Shown: piece by piece, positions 5,851 to 12,731 of the stretch
Layout of the letters: every line of letters begins with the position of its first letter
Numbering within the stretch: the first letter of the stretch is position 1
DNA from: Frankiales bacterium
Lineage (GTDB): Bacteria; Actinomycetota; Actinomycetes; Mycobacteriales; SCTD01
Direction: 5' to 3'
Length of the DNA stretch: 13,630 nucleotides
Assembly: GCA_025465145.1 (NCBI GenBank)
Contig: JAODNS010000154.1
Coordinates: 1 to 13,630 of the forward strand
The notes under the pieces: model-generated
Databases searched by the model: none
Seen by the model: the letters and a program-made list of their open reading frames with translations, nothing else
Told to the model about the DNA's origin: nothing
Translations under genes and position numbers: made by a program

Positions 5851-8277
5851 ATGGCCGCCGAAGCGACCCGACCGCAGAGTGAGCAGGTGGCCGGCTCCGC
5901 GGACCCGACGTGGGCGGAGGCGCTCGTTGCCCTCGCCACCGCCGACGTGCCCGTCGCCGAGCTGCACCAGCTCGCCGTCGACACGCTGCTCGAGCAGCTG
6001 GACGTGCACGGCGCCGCTGTCCGCGTCGGCGAGCAGGTCGTGGCCGGAGCCGAGGGGTCCGGGCGGTGCCGGGACGTCCACGTGGACGCGTCGACCACCC
6101 TGCGCGTCTGGCCGTCCGGCGACGAGGGGGCCCAGGAGTACGCCGATCAGGTCGCCCGGCTGCTGGCGTCCGCGCTCGACCGGGCGGCCACCGTCGAGCG
6201 CCTGCGCCAGCGCGAGCGGCACTTCGTGGCGGCGCAGCGGATCTCGCACGTGGGCAGCTACGACTTCGACATCGGGGCCAACACCAACGACTGGAGCGAC
6301 CAGCTCTACCGGATCTACGGCTGCGAGCCCGGCGCGTTCATGGCGACGTACGAGCGGTTCCTCGAGATGGTGCACCCGGACGACCGCGAGATGATCGTCG
6401 GCGTCCACCAGCAGGCGCTCGCGACGCTGTCCCCGTACCAGATGGAGGAGCGCATCGTCTGGCCAGACGGCCAGGTCCGGACCCTCGCCAGCTGGGGCGA
6501 GGTCGTCCCCGACGGCAACGGCGTACCGGCGCGGATGGTGGGGATCTGCTGGGACATCACGCAGCAGAAGGAGGACCGGGCGGCCCTGCAGCGCAGCAGC
6601 GAGCGGTTCTCGCAGCTGATCGAGTCGGCCCCCGACGTCGTGCTCGTCGTCGACGAGGCCGGGGTCGTCCTGCGCGCGAACGCCAGGCTGGCCGACGTGC
6701 TGGGCGTCCCGCCGGAGGAGGCGCTCGGTCGGCCGGTCGCGGAGCTGGTGCCGGCCGGGCTGGTCGCCGGCGAGGTCACCGCGCTGCACCGGGACGGGAC
6801 GCTCGTGCCCGCCGACGTCAGCGCGTCGGTCGTGGAGCTGGACGCGCAGCCCGTCACCGTCGCGTTCCTCCGGGACGCGACGAGCCGCAAGGAGCACGAG
6901 CGGCTGGCGCTGCGGGTGCACGACGGGGAGGTACGCCGCCGACACGCGCTCGAGATCAACGACAACGTGGTGCAGGGCCTGGCGTCGGTGCTGTACCTGC
7001 TCGAGCTCGACCGCAGCAGCTCCGCGCAGGCGGCTGCCCGGCAGACGCTCGACGCGGCGCGCACGATGATGAGCGACCTGCTGGCCACCGCAGGCGATGC
7101 CTTCGTACCCGGGGGTCTCGTCCGTGAACGACGGCCCGCCACGCTGCTGACCGAGCCGCCGCCCGCACCGGTCGCCGCACCCGCCGACGCGCTGCGCGTG
7201 CTGCTGGCCGACGACGCCCCGGACATCCGGCTGCTGCTGCGCCTCGCGTTCGCCTGCGAGAGCGGCTTCGACGTGGTCGGCGAGGCCGAGGACGGGCGGC
7301 AGGCGGTGGACCTGACGGAGGAGCTGCAGCCGGACGTGGTCGTGCTCGACCTGTCCATGCCGGTCATGGACGGCCTGGAGGCGATCCCGGAGCTGCTGCG
7401 GGTACGGCCCGGTGTCCGCATCGTCGTGCTGTCGGGCTTCGACCAGGCGCGGATGAAGCAGCCGGCGCTCGAGCTCGGCGCGCACGACTACCTGGAGAAG
7501 GGCGCGGCCACGTCCGAACTGGTGGGTGCGATCAGGCGGCTCTTCCCGCAGCACCACGTCGCGGAGCCGATCGGCGTGCCCGACGACCCCGCGGACCCCG
7601 GTGGGCTCGCGTTCGACGGCGACATGGTCGTGCACGAGCTGCGGACGCCGCTGACCGTCATCACCGGGATGCTGACGACCCTGCGGGAGCGCATGGACGT
7701 ATTGCCGTCCGCCACGACCAGCGAGGTGGTCGGGGCCGCCCTGCGCAACGCGCGGCAGATGGCCGACCTGCTCGACCTGGTGTCCGACGCGCGGCACGCG
7801 TCGCACGGACAGCTGCCGGTGCTGCCGGAGCCGGTGGACGTCGGTCGGCTCGTGCGCACCGCCGTGCAGGACCTGTCCGACGCGCACGGGTGGCAGCGGA
7901 TCGAGGTGCAGGCGCCGGACGGCCTGATCGCGGCGGTGGACGCCACCCGGCTGCGCCAGGTGCTCGCGAACCTGCTGTCGAACGCCTACCGCTTCTCGCC
8001 CCCGGCGGAGCCCGTCTCCGTCACGGTGGCTGCGGCCGGGGACTCGGTCGAGATCGCCGTCGCGGACCGCGGGCTCGGCGTGCCGGCGCAGCGACGGGAC
8101 GAGCTGTTCGGCAAGTTCGCCCGGCTCGGGCAGCCGGGGCCGGGCATGGGGCTCGGGCTGTACATCTCGCGCGCCATCGCACGGGCGCACGGCGGCGACC
8201 TGGAGCTGACGCCCGGTCCCGGCGCGCGCTTCACGATGCGGCTGCCGCTCCACACAGGTGCCGGGGTGCGGGCCTGA
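5851..8277 (+). CDS. PAS-PAS-REC-histidine kinase hybrid sensor
   Basis: This 808-residue predicted soluble sensor has an unusual domain order. Residues 1-130 are a weak GAF-like region ending in a helix. PAS1 (about 131-240) contains HVGSYDFD, WSDQLYRIYG and HPDDRE and ends WDITQQKED. PAS2 (about 248-345) begins FSQLIESAPDVVLVVDEAG. A HisKA_3-like helix follows (RRRHALEINDNVVQGL, 362-377), with Asn370 where the phosphorylated His would be. The receiver domain (about 448-560) has D454/D455, the phospho-acceptor D500, S528 and K550. A canonical kinase core follows: H595 in HELRTPLT, N-box LRQVLANLLSNAYRFSP, ADRGLGVP and GPGMGLGLYISR. It could pass phosphate between its own kinase and receiver. 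There are no transmembrane segments, so the signal is probably cytosolic (redox, light or ligand through PAS). It starts 12 bases after the ABC-F stop. No separate response regulator is adjacent. Confidence 0.88.
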   Translation: MAAEATRPQSEQVAGSADPTWAEALVALATADVPVAELHQLAVDTLLEQLDVHGAAVRVGEQVVAGAEGSGRCRDVHVDASTTLRVWPSGDEGAQEYADQVARLLASALDRAATVERLRQRERHFVAAQRISHVGSYDFDIGANTNDWSDQLYRIYGCEPGAFMATYERFLEMVHPDDREMIVGVHQQALATLSPYQMEERIVWPDGQVRTLASWGEVVPDGNGVPARMVGICWDITQQKEDRAALQRSSERFSQLIESAPDVVLVVDEAGVVLRANARLADVLGVPPEEALGRPVAELVPAGLVAGEVTALHRDGTLVPADVSASVVELDAQPVTVAFLRDATSRKEHERLALRVHDGEVRRRHALEINDNVVQGLASVLYLLELDRSSSAQAAARQTLDAARTMMSDLLATAGDAFVPGGLVRERRPATLLTEPPPAPVAAPADALRVLLADDAPDIRLLLRLAFACESGFDVVGEAEDGRQAVDLTEELQPDVVVLDLSMPVMDGLEAIPELLRVRPGVRIVVLSGFDQARMKQPALELGAHDYLEKGAATSELVGAIRRLFPQHHVAEPIGVPDDPADPGGLAFDGDMVVHELRTPLTVITGMLTTLRERMDVLPSATTSEVVGAALRNARQMADLLDLVSDARHASHGQLPVLPEPVDVGRLVRTAVQDLSDAHGWQRIEVQAPDGLIAAVDATRLRQVLANLLSNAYRFSPPAEPVSVTVAAAGDSVEIAVADRGLGVPAQRRDELFGKFARLGQPGPGMGLGLYISRAIARAHGGDLELTPGPGARFTMRLPLHTGAGVRA

Positions 8278-8291
8278 CCCGACGGCGCTGG

Positions 8292-8303
8292 CAGGATCGC
8301 GGC
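8292..8303 (+). promoter_or_regulatory. -10-like hexamer before tesB
   Basis: CAGGAT (8292-8297) lies 6 bases before the ATG at 8304, inside the 26-base gap after the kinase gene. It is the same hexamer as the one before the ligase start. There is no clear Shine-Dalgarno, so this is a candidate leaderless start. Confidence 0.35.
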
Positions 8304-9161
8304 ATGACTCCGACGCCCCTCGACAAGCTCGTCGAGCTGCTGGACCTCGAGCACATCGAGGAGAACATCTTCCGCGGCCGGCAGCCGCACGAGAGCCTGC
8401 AGCGCGTCTTCGGCGGGCAGGTCGCGGGCCAGGCGCTGGTCGCCGCAGGACGCACCGTGCCGCAGGACCGGCCGGTGCACTCGCTGCACGCGTACTTCCT
8501 CCGGCCGGGCGACCCGAGCATCCCGATCGTGTACGAGGTGGACCGGATCCGCGACGGCCGCAGCTTCACCACCCGGCGCGTCGTCGGCATCCAGCACGGC
8601 AAGGCGATCTTCAACCTCTCGGCGAGCTTCCAGCTGGTCGAGCAGGGCTTCGACCACAGCGTCGCGATGCCGGACGTGCCGCGGCCGGAGGGCCTCGAGA
8701 CGCTGCAGAAGCGGATGGAGCCGTACAACGCGGAGATGGGCGGCTGGTACGCGCGCCCCCGCCCGATCGACGTCCGCTACGTCGGCGACCCGCCGCGGAT
8801 CGCCAAGGACAAGGCCGCGCGGGACTCGCGCAGCCGCGTCTGGATGCGCGCCGACGGCACGCTGCCGGACGACCCGCTGCTGCACGTGTGCGCGGTGACG
8901 TTCGCGTCGGACATGACGCTGCTGGACAGCACGCTCATGGCGCACGGACGGGCGTGGGGCACCGGCGACGTCGTCGGCGCGAGCCTGGACCATGCGATGT
9001 GGTTCCACCGGCCGTTCCGCGCCGACGAGTGGTGGCTGTACGACCAGGAGTCGCCGTGGACCGGCGCCGGCCGCGGGCTGGCCCGCGGGCACATCTTCAC
9101 CGGCGACGGCCAGCTCGCGGTCAGCGTCGTGCAGGAGGGGCTGATCCGCCCGCCGCGCTGA
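8304..9161 (+). CDS. tesB: Acyl-CoA thioesterase II
   Basis: This 285-residue cytosolic enzyme hydrolyses acyl-CoA to free fatty acid and CoA. Its length and two tandem hotdog domains match TesB. The N-terminal hotdog includes ENIFRGRQP, VFGGQVAGQALVAAGRTV and HSLHAYFLRPGDPSIPIVYEV. The C-terminal one includes LLHVCAVTFASDMTLLDST, HAMWFHRPFRADEWWLY and GHIFTGDGQLAVSVVQEGLI. Candidate catalytic residues in the TesB positions (Asp, Thr/Ser, Gln) are D203, S227 and Q277. ATG 8304 gives the family's usual N-terminus. The gene stands alone between the sensor kinase and the surface-protein cluster. A link to the acyl-CoA-associated phosphotransferase at the left edge is possible but they are over 7 kb apart. 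It is followed by the 171-base gap before the signal-peptidase gene. Confidence 0.93.
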   Translation: MTPTPLDKLVELLDLEHIEENIFRGRQPHESLQRVFGGQVAGQALVAAGRTVPQDRPVHSLHAYFLRPGDPSIPIVYEVDRIRDGRSFTTRRVVGIQHGKAIFNLSASFQLVEQGFDHSVAMPDVPRPEGLETLQKRMEPYNAEMGGWYARPRPIDVRYVGDPPRIAKDKAARDSRSRVWMRADGTLPDDPLLHVCAVTFASDMTLLDSTLMAHGRAWGTGDVVGASLDHAMWFHRPFRADEWWLYDQESPWTGAGRGLARGHIFTGDGQLAVSVVQEGLIRPPR

Positions 9162-9200
9162 TGGGCCAGGTGACGACGTCGATCTTCGCGGCAGGGACGA

Positions 9201-9263
9201 ACCAGGACAGACCAGGGCGGGTTCTGGTCACAAGTAACCAGAACATCTGGCCCCGACCGGCCA
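9201..9263. promoter_or_regulatory. Cluster of ACCAG/CTGGT boxes with dyads upstream of the sip cluster
   Basis: In the gap between tesB and the signal-peptidase gene, ACCAG occurs at 9201-9205, 9211-9215 and 9237-9241, and its complement CTGGT at 9224-9228. Two dyads share the central box: GACCAG (9210-9215), 8 bases, CTGGTC (9224-9229); and GTTCTGGT (9221-9228), 8 bases, ACCAGAAC (9237-9244). A further dyad TGGCC-N6-GGCCA spans 9248-9263. This looks like an operator array for a dimeric regulator. The 9221-9244 dyad could instead be a weak hairpin terminator for tesB, although no T-run follows. Confidence 0.45.
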
Positions 9264-9318
9264 TGTAGCCCCCACGCCAGCATCCGATCACTCTCCGTAG
9301 TTAGCAGTCCCTGACAAC

Positions 9319-9332
9319 GGAGGTGCTCGGCC
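9319..9332 (+). promoter_or_regulatory. Ribosome binding site of signal peptidase gene
   Basis: GGAGG at 9319-9323 lies 9 bases before ATG 9333. It fixes that start and shows that this gene, unlike several others here, has an untranslated leader. Confidence 0.6.
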
Positions 9333-9842
9333 ATGAACCGCGCTGCGCGGCTCCTCGGCACGATCCTCCTCGGCCTCACCGTCGCGGCGCTCGCTGCGGT
9401 GGTCGCTGGTCGGGCGGCCTCCTGGACGGCCGCGCCCGTCCTGACCGGCAGCATGACGCCGACGTTCCCCGCCGGATCGCTGGTGATCACCCGCCCGGTG
9501 CCGGCCTCCCAGCTGCGTCCCGGCCAGGTGCCGCTGTTCGTACCGCCGGGCGAGAGCGCGCTGTACGCCCACCGCATCGTCGCCATCAGCGGCGAGCCCT
9601 CCTCCCCCGTCCTGCGCACGAAGGGTGACGCGAACACCGCGCCCGACCCGTGGCGCGCCCGCATCACGACGCCGACCGTTCCGGTCGTCGTCCTGCACCT
9701 GCCGGCGATCGGGCGCCTCGGCGTGCTGCTGCACGGCCCGAGCTCGCAAGCCCTCTTGGTCGCGCTGCTCGGCCTGTTCCTCACCGGCACCTCCGTACGG
9801 CTCGTCCTCACCGCTCCCAGTCCTGCCCCCGCTGCATCCTGA
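9333..9842 (+). CDS. sipW: SipW-type signal peptidase I
   Basis: This 169-residue membrane protease removes signal peptides outside the cytoplasmic membrane. An N-terminal helix (about 6-28) is followed by TGSMTPTFPAGSLVI with the catalytic Ser40. YAHRIVAI contains His80, and the KGDANTAPDP segment (97-106) is typical of the family. A second hydrophobic helix lies near the C-terminus (about 140-160), giving two membrane anchors. The use of His in place of the Lys of classical bacterial LepB places it in the ER/SipW-type group. Those enzymes usually process a few dedicated surface proteins encoded next door. The gene after it encodes such a candidate, 11 bases downstream. It has a good ribosome binding site and a candidate operator array upstream. 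Confidence 0.88.
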   Translation: MNRAARLLGTILLGLTVAALAAVVAGRAASWTAAPVLTGSMTPTFPAGSLVITRPVPASQLRPGQVPLFVPPGESALYAHRIVAISGEPSSPVLRTKGDANTAPDPWRARITTPTVPVVVLHLPAIGRLGVLLHGPSSQALLVALLGLFLTGTSVRLVLTAPSPAPAAS

Positions 9843-9853
9843 AGGAGATCGTC

Positions 9854-10489
9854 GTGTCGCTCATCCCCACTTCCGCCCCGGGTCGTCTCGCCGCTGCCGC
9901 CGCTGTTGGCGCCCTCGGCCTCTCGCTCACCGGCGCCGGCGTCTACGCCGCGCTGTCGGCGCAGGCCACCAACACGACGGCCGAGGCCGTGACGAGCGGA
10001 ACGCTGTCGCTGACCATGGCGGCGAACGGAGTCGGGTTCTCGCAGGCGGTCAGCGACCTCGCCCCCGGCGACGTCGTCAACCGGTATGTGGTGCTCACCA
10101 ACGGCAACTCGATCGCCGCCAAGGACCTGACCCTGGGCGTCGTCGACACCGTCGACAGCAAGCTCACGACCGACGTCACGAACGGCCTGAAGGTCAGCGT
10201 CACCAAGTGCAGCGTGGCCTGGGTCGCGGCGGCCGGCACGTGCGCCGGAACGACCACGCCGCTCATCTCGGGCGTCCCGCTCTCCACGCTGCAGACCACC
10301 GCGTCCAGCCTGATCAGCGGCACCGTCGCCGCGGGCGCCCACAACCTGCAGCTCTCGCTCACCCTGCCGGACCAGACGGAGACCGTGCTGAACGGCGCGC
10401 CGCCCGCCGGCACCATCCAGGGCCTGAGCGCCAGCCTCACCTGGACGTTCAGCGAGACGCAGCGCGCGGCGCAGACGACGAACAGCTAG
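9854..10489 (+). CDS. TasA/CalY-like SipW-dependent secreted protein
   Basis: This 211-residue exported protein resembles the TasA/CalY group, which forms fibres or surface layers in other bacteria. The signal peptide (about 1-36) has a hydrophobic core LAAAAAVGALGLSLTGAGVY and a likely cleavage near ALSA-QATNT. The mature part is rich in Thr, Ser, Ala and Val and contains VSDLAPGDVVNRYVVLTNGN (67-86), the PGD...V..TN strand pattern of this family. Two cysteines (119, 130) may pair. GTG 9854 is chosen because GAAGGAG lies 6 bases before it and it gives the full signal peptide. It follows the signal-peptidase gene by 11 bases and is its likely substrate. Fibre formation is inferred from the family, not visible here. 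TAG stop; a strong hairpin follows 22 bases later. Confidence 0.83.
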   Translation: MSLIPTSAPGRLAAAAAVGALGLSLTGAGVYAALSAQATNTTAEAVTSGTLSLTMAANGVGFSQAVSDLAPGDVVNRYVVLTNGNSIAAKDLTLGVVDTVDSKLTTDVTNGLKVSVTKCSVAWVAAAGTCAGTTTPLISGVPLSTLQTTASSLISGTVAAGAHNLQLSLTLPDQTETVLNGAPPAGTIQGLSASLTWTFSETQRAAQTTNS

Positions 10490-10497
10490 CCCTGCCG

Positions 10498-11049
10498 GTG
10501 TCAGCCAGCCTCAGCACGAGGAGGGTGACCGCGGTTGCGGTCACCCTCCTCGTGCTGCCTGCTGTCGCGACCACGGCCGCGTTCGCGATGAGCCGCGCCA
10601 CGTCGAGCGGGACCGTCACGGCCTCGACCGCCACGTGGGGCGCGGTCGCCACGACGGCGTCTGCCGCCCCCTACAGCAGCAGCGCGCTCGTGCTCACGTA
10701 CGCGAAGAACGGGACGAAGGCGCCTGCCGCGCAGTACTTCTGGCTCGTCAACACCGGCACCCTGGCACTGTCCAGCGTCACCGGCACGGTCACCTCCTCG
10801 GTCGCCGGCAAGGCCGAGACCTGCTCCGGAACCTGGAACGAGACAACCGGCGTCTGCGTCGGCACCGTCGGCACGCTGGACACGACGACCGCCGGCGGCA
10901 CTGTCGCGGCGGTCTCGCTCGCCCCCGGTGCGCGTACACGGGTGAAGGCCTCGTTGACCGCAGCCCTGCCCGCGGCGACCGCGACGATGACGGTCAGCCT
11001 CGCCGTCCCCCGCACTGCGGCACGGCCGAAGGCGACCACCTCAAGCTGA
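10498..11049 (+). CDS. Secreted Thr/Ala-rich protein of the SipW cluster
   Basis: This 183-residue protein is probably exported. Arg9-Arg10 precede a hydrophobic core (about 11-30, VTAVAVTLLVLPAVATTAAF) with possible cleavage near AFA-MSRAT. The mature part is Thr/Ser/Ala-rich, with YFWLVNTGTLALSSVTGTV in the middle and two cysteines in ETCSGTWNETTGVCVGT that may form a disulphide. The NTGT segment is similar in style to strands of TasA-like proteins, so it may be an accessory or second substrate of the neighbouring signal peptidase. The start GTG 10498 lies 8 bases after the previous stop and has no Shine-Dalgarno. A second in-frame GTG at 10525 is buried in a 21-bp hairpin. The function is unrecognised. 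Its TGA directly abuts the convergent gene, with no bases between. Confidence 0.7.
   Translation: MSASLSTRRVTAVAVTLLVLPAVATTAAFAMSRATSSGTVTASTATWGAVATTASAAPYSSSALVLTYAKNGTKAPAAQYFWLVNTGTLALSSVTGTVTSSVAGKAETCSGTWNETTGVCVGTVGTLDTTTAGGTVAAVSLAPGARTRVKASLTAALPAATATMTVSLAVPRTAARPKATTSS
10512..10557 (+). promoter_or_regulatory. Perfect 21-bp inverted repeat (hairpin) at the start of the third cluster gene
   Basis: The left arm 10512-10532 and the right arm 10537-10557 are exact reverse complements over 21 bp, with a four-base loop GGTT (10533-10536). It begins 22 bases after the stop of the TasA-like gene. It lies inside the next open frame, where it encodes residues 5-20, the start of the signal peptide. 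The stem contains GAGGAGG and an in-frame GTG (10525). It has no T-run after it. It could end or attenuate transcription, or gate translation of the downstream gene. Confidence 0.8.
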
Positions 11050-11451
11050 TCAGCTCGACGTGTAGCTGAGCATCCAGGTGGCGTCGGCGCACGGCCGGGT
11101 GAGCGTCACGGGCAGGACGACCTGCTGCGCGCTGCGCGCTGCCACCTGCAGCTGTCCGGTCCAGCCGGTGACGTGCAGCGCGCCCGGCGAGCAGTGGGCC
11201 GCAGAGGTGACGCGGGCGTCGAGCCGGTGGACGACGATGCCCGCGTTCCCCTTGTTCCGCAGCGTCAGCGTGAGCTCGGCAGGCTGGTCCAGCTGCAGTC
11301 CGTCGATGTCACCGGTGATCGCGAGCGACGGCTCCGCGAGGGCGATGTCGGAGAACGACAGCGGGCCGCCGGGTGACATCAGCGGGACGGCCAGCACGCC
11401 GGCAGCGGCCACCCACGACGCGGCGCGCGCAGCGGACCGGACGACTCCCAC
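11050..11451 (-). CDS. Secreted hypothetical protein, convergent with the SipW cluster
   Basis: This 133-residue protein starts with a signal-like segment: Arg5 and Arg9 precede ASWVAAAGVLAVPLM, and a second hydrophobic stretch follows to about residue 40 (ALAEPS is a possible cleavage site). The rest is strand-rich: LAITGDIDGLQLDQPAEL, TLTLRNKGNAGIVVHRL and QVVLPVTLTRPC, which suggests one Ig-like domain. Cys82 and Cys125 may pair. No named family is recognised. The mix of export signal and strand-rich RNKGNAG motif is similar to the neighbouring TasA-like proteins, so a shared surface role is plausible. The start is GTG 11451; no convincing Shine-Dalgarno is seen. Its TGA touches the stop of the convergent gene. 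The 35 bases upstream, to 11486, hold nothing recognisable. Confidence 0.68.
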   Translation of the reverse strand: MGVVRSAARAASWVAAAGVLAVPLMSPGGPLSFSDIALAEPSLAITGDIDGLQLDQPAELTLTLRNKGNAGIVVHRLDARVTSAAHCSPGALHVTGWTGQLQVAARSAQQVVLPVTLTRPCADATWMLSYTSS

Positions 11452-11486
11452 ACCTGCTGCATCGGACCGGTCCCCGCCGGCTCATG

Positions 11487-11606
11487 TCACCCGGTCGGGT
11501 CTTCGGCCGCCTTCTTGCGCCTCGTGCCCCGGCTGGGCTGCACCCGCTTCGCCTCCCTCGGCTGCGGCGCGAACACTGCGGCAACCGCCTGCAGTTCGTC
11601 GGCCTA
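11487..11606 (-). other. Coding-like 38-codon extension beyond the amber stop of the NHEJ polymerase gene
   Basis: Reading on through the TAG (11604-11606), the frame stays open for 38 codons to TGA (11487-11489). By hand count G/C is 34/38 at third positions, 29/38 at first and 22/38 at second, the pattern of real genes at this GC content. The tail is basic (EAKRVQPSRGTRRKKAAEDP), like the basic C-termini of many LigD-type polymerase proteins. It looks like former or read-through C-terminus. Confidence 0.5.
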
Positions 11607-12731
11607 GTCGTCGGCGGCGGGTCGGGGCGGGCGCCGCGAACGTGCCGGTGTGCGGTCCCGGTCGGCGTCGGCAAGGGCGCGCCGGTGCGCGTCCTGCTCG
11701 GCCCGCTTCTGCGCCGCCGGCCCGGCGACGGACGGACGGCTCCGCAACGGCTCACCTTCCATCTTCGGGAACTGCGGCGGGTAGGGAGCGTCGCCCTCGC
11801 CGGAGTGCTCGTACAGGTCGAGCAGGGGCTGCAGGTCGTGGTGCACGTCGTCGATCGCGGCATGCACGTCACCGAGCTCGGCGAACCGCTCGCGCATCGT
11901 CCAGATGTCGAAGTCCTCGATCGTCACCAACGGCACCTCGGCCCAGGTGAGCGGCGCGCTCACCGTCGCGTTCGGCCGGGCCCGCACGCTGTAGGCGGAG
12001 GCGATCGTCTGGTCCCTCGCCATCCTGTTGAAGTCGAGGAACACCCGCTCGCCGCGCTCCTCCTTCCACCACTTGCTCGTGGCGAGCTCCGGACGCCGTC
12101 GCTCGATCTCACGCGCGACGCCCAACGCGGCGTGGCGCAGCTGCAGGAACGAGTACTCCGGCCGCACCCGCAGGTAGACGTGCATCCCCTTGCTGCCGCT
12201 CGTCTTCGGGTACGCGACCAGCCCGAGCTCGTCGTAGAGCGCCTCGACCTCCATCGCCGTCTCGACGACGTCCGCCCAGCCCGTGCCGGGCATCGGGTCG
12301 AGGTCGATGCGCAGCTCGTCGGGGTGCTCGACGTCGTCGCGGCGGGACGGCCAGGGGTGGAAGTCGAACGTCGACATCTGGACGGCCCAAGCCACGTGCG
12401 CCACGTCGACGGGGCAGAGCTCGGTGGCACTCCGGCCGCTGGGGAACTCGACCGTCGCGGTCTGCACCCACGGCGGCGCGCCCTTGGGCACCCGCTTCGT
12501 GTACACCGGCGGCGACTCCGAGCCCTCCGGGTGCCGCTTGAGCACAGTGGGCCGCTCGCGCAGCGCGCGCACGATCCCGGGCCCCACGGCCAGGTAGTAC
12601 TCGACGAGGTCGATCTTGCGACCCCTGCCCTCGGGCAGCCCTGGGAAGTAGGTGCGGTCCGGGTTGCTGACCTTGACGACGCGCTCGCCGGTGGGGGTGT
12701 CGATCTCGATCTCGACGAACGGGCTCGGCAT
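11604..12731 (-). CDS. NHEJ-type DNA polymerase (LigD polymerase domain) protein
   Basis: This 375-residue stand-alone polymerase/primase domain is of the type fused in LigD, also called PolD. It fills gaps and adds nucleotides at broken ends together with Ku and a ligase. The catalytic acidic residues of the archaeo-eukaryotic primase fold are visible: D143 and D145 in RIDLDPMPGTGW, and D233 in FLDFNRMARDQTIASAYSVR. The nucleotide-binding SGSKGMHVYLRV (178-189) is also present. PSNPDR-type start residues (VSNPDRTYFPG, 21-31) and LVEYYLAVGP are typical. The domain ends near residue 325 (YPPQFPKMEGEP), and the last 50 residues are a charged tail cut by TAG. ATG 12731 has TACGGT 6 bases before it and no Shine-Dalgarno. 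No Ku gene is in the window. The ligase at 2821-3873 is the natural partner but is broken. Confidence 0.9.
   Translation of the reverse strand: MPSPFVEIEIDTPTGERVVKVSNPDRTYFPGLPEGRGRKIDLVEYYLAVGPGIVRALRERPTVLKRHPEGSESPPVYTKRVPKGAPPWVQTATVEFPSGRSATELCPVDVAHVAWAVQMSTFDFHPWPSRRDDVEHPDELRIDLDPMPGTGWADVVETAMEVEALYDELGLVAYPKTSGSKGMHVYLRVRPEYSFLQLRHAALGVAREIERRRPELATSKWWKEERGERVFLDFNRMARDQTIASAYSVRARPNATVSAPLTWAEVPLVTIEDFDIWTMRERFAELGDVHAAIDDVHHDLQPLLDLYEHSGEGDAPYPPQFPKMEGEPLRSRPSVAGPAAQKRAEQDAHRRALADADRDRTPARSRRPPRPAADD

Noticed and set aside
5842..8253. 803-codon open frame on the minus strand opposite the sensor kinase
   Set aside because: It mirrors the kinase gene in a high-GC region where antisense frames stay open. 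It is rich in Arg, His, Asp, Gln and Val with no domain or hydrophobic pattern, while the plus-strand frame has clear motifs throughout.
9298..9303. TAGTTA as the -10 element of the sip cluster
   Set aside because: It lacks the conserved final T, and no convincing -35 lies at a suitable distance. The promoter there could not be placed.
8777..10342. 521-codon minus-strand frame across tesB, sipW and the TasA-like gene
   Set aside because: It spans three well-supported plus-strand genes and the intergenic operator region and shows no domain features.
11452..11486. Small gene or RNA in the gap between the secreted protein and the NHEJ polymerase tail
   Set aside because: After assigning the coding-like extension (11487-11606), only 35 bases remain, and they show no start signal or structure.
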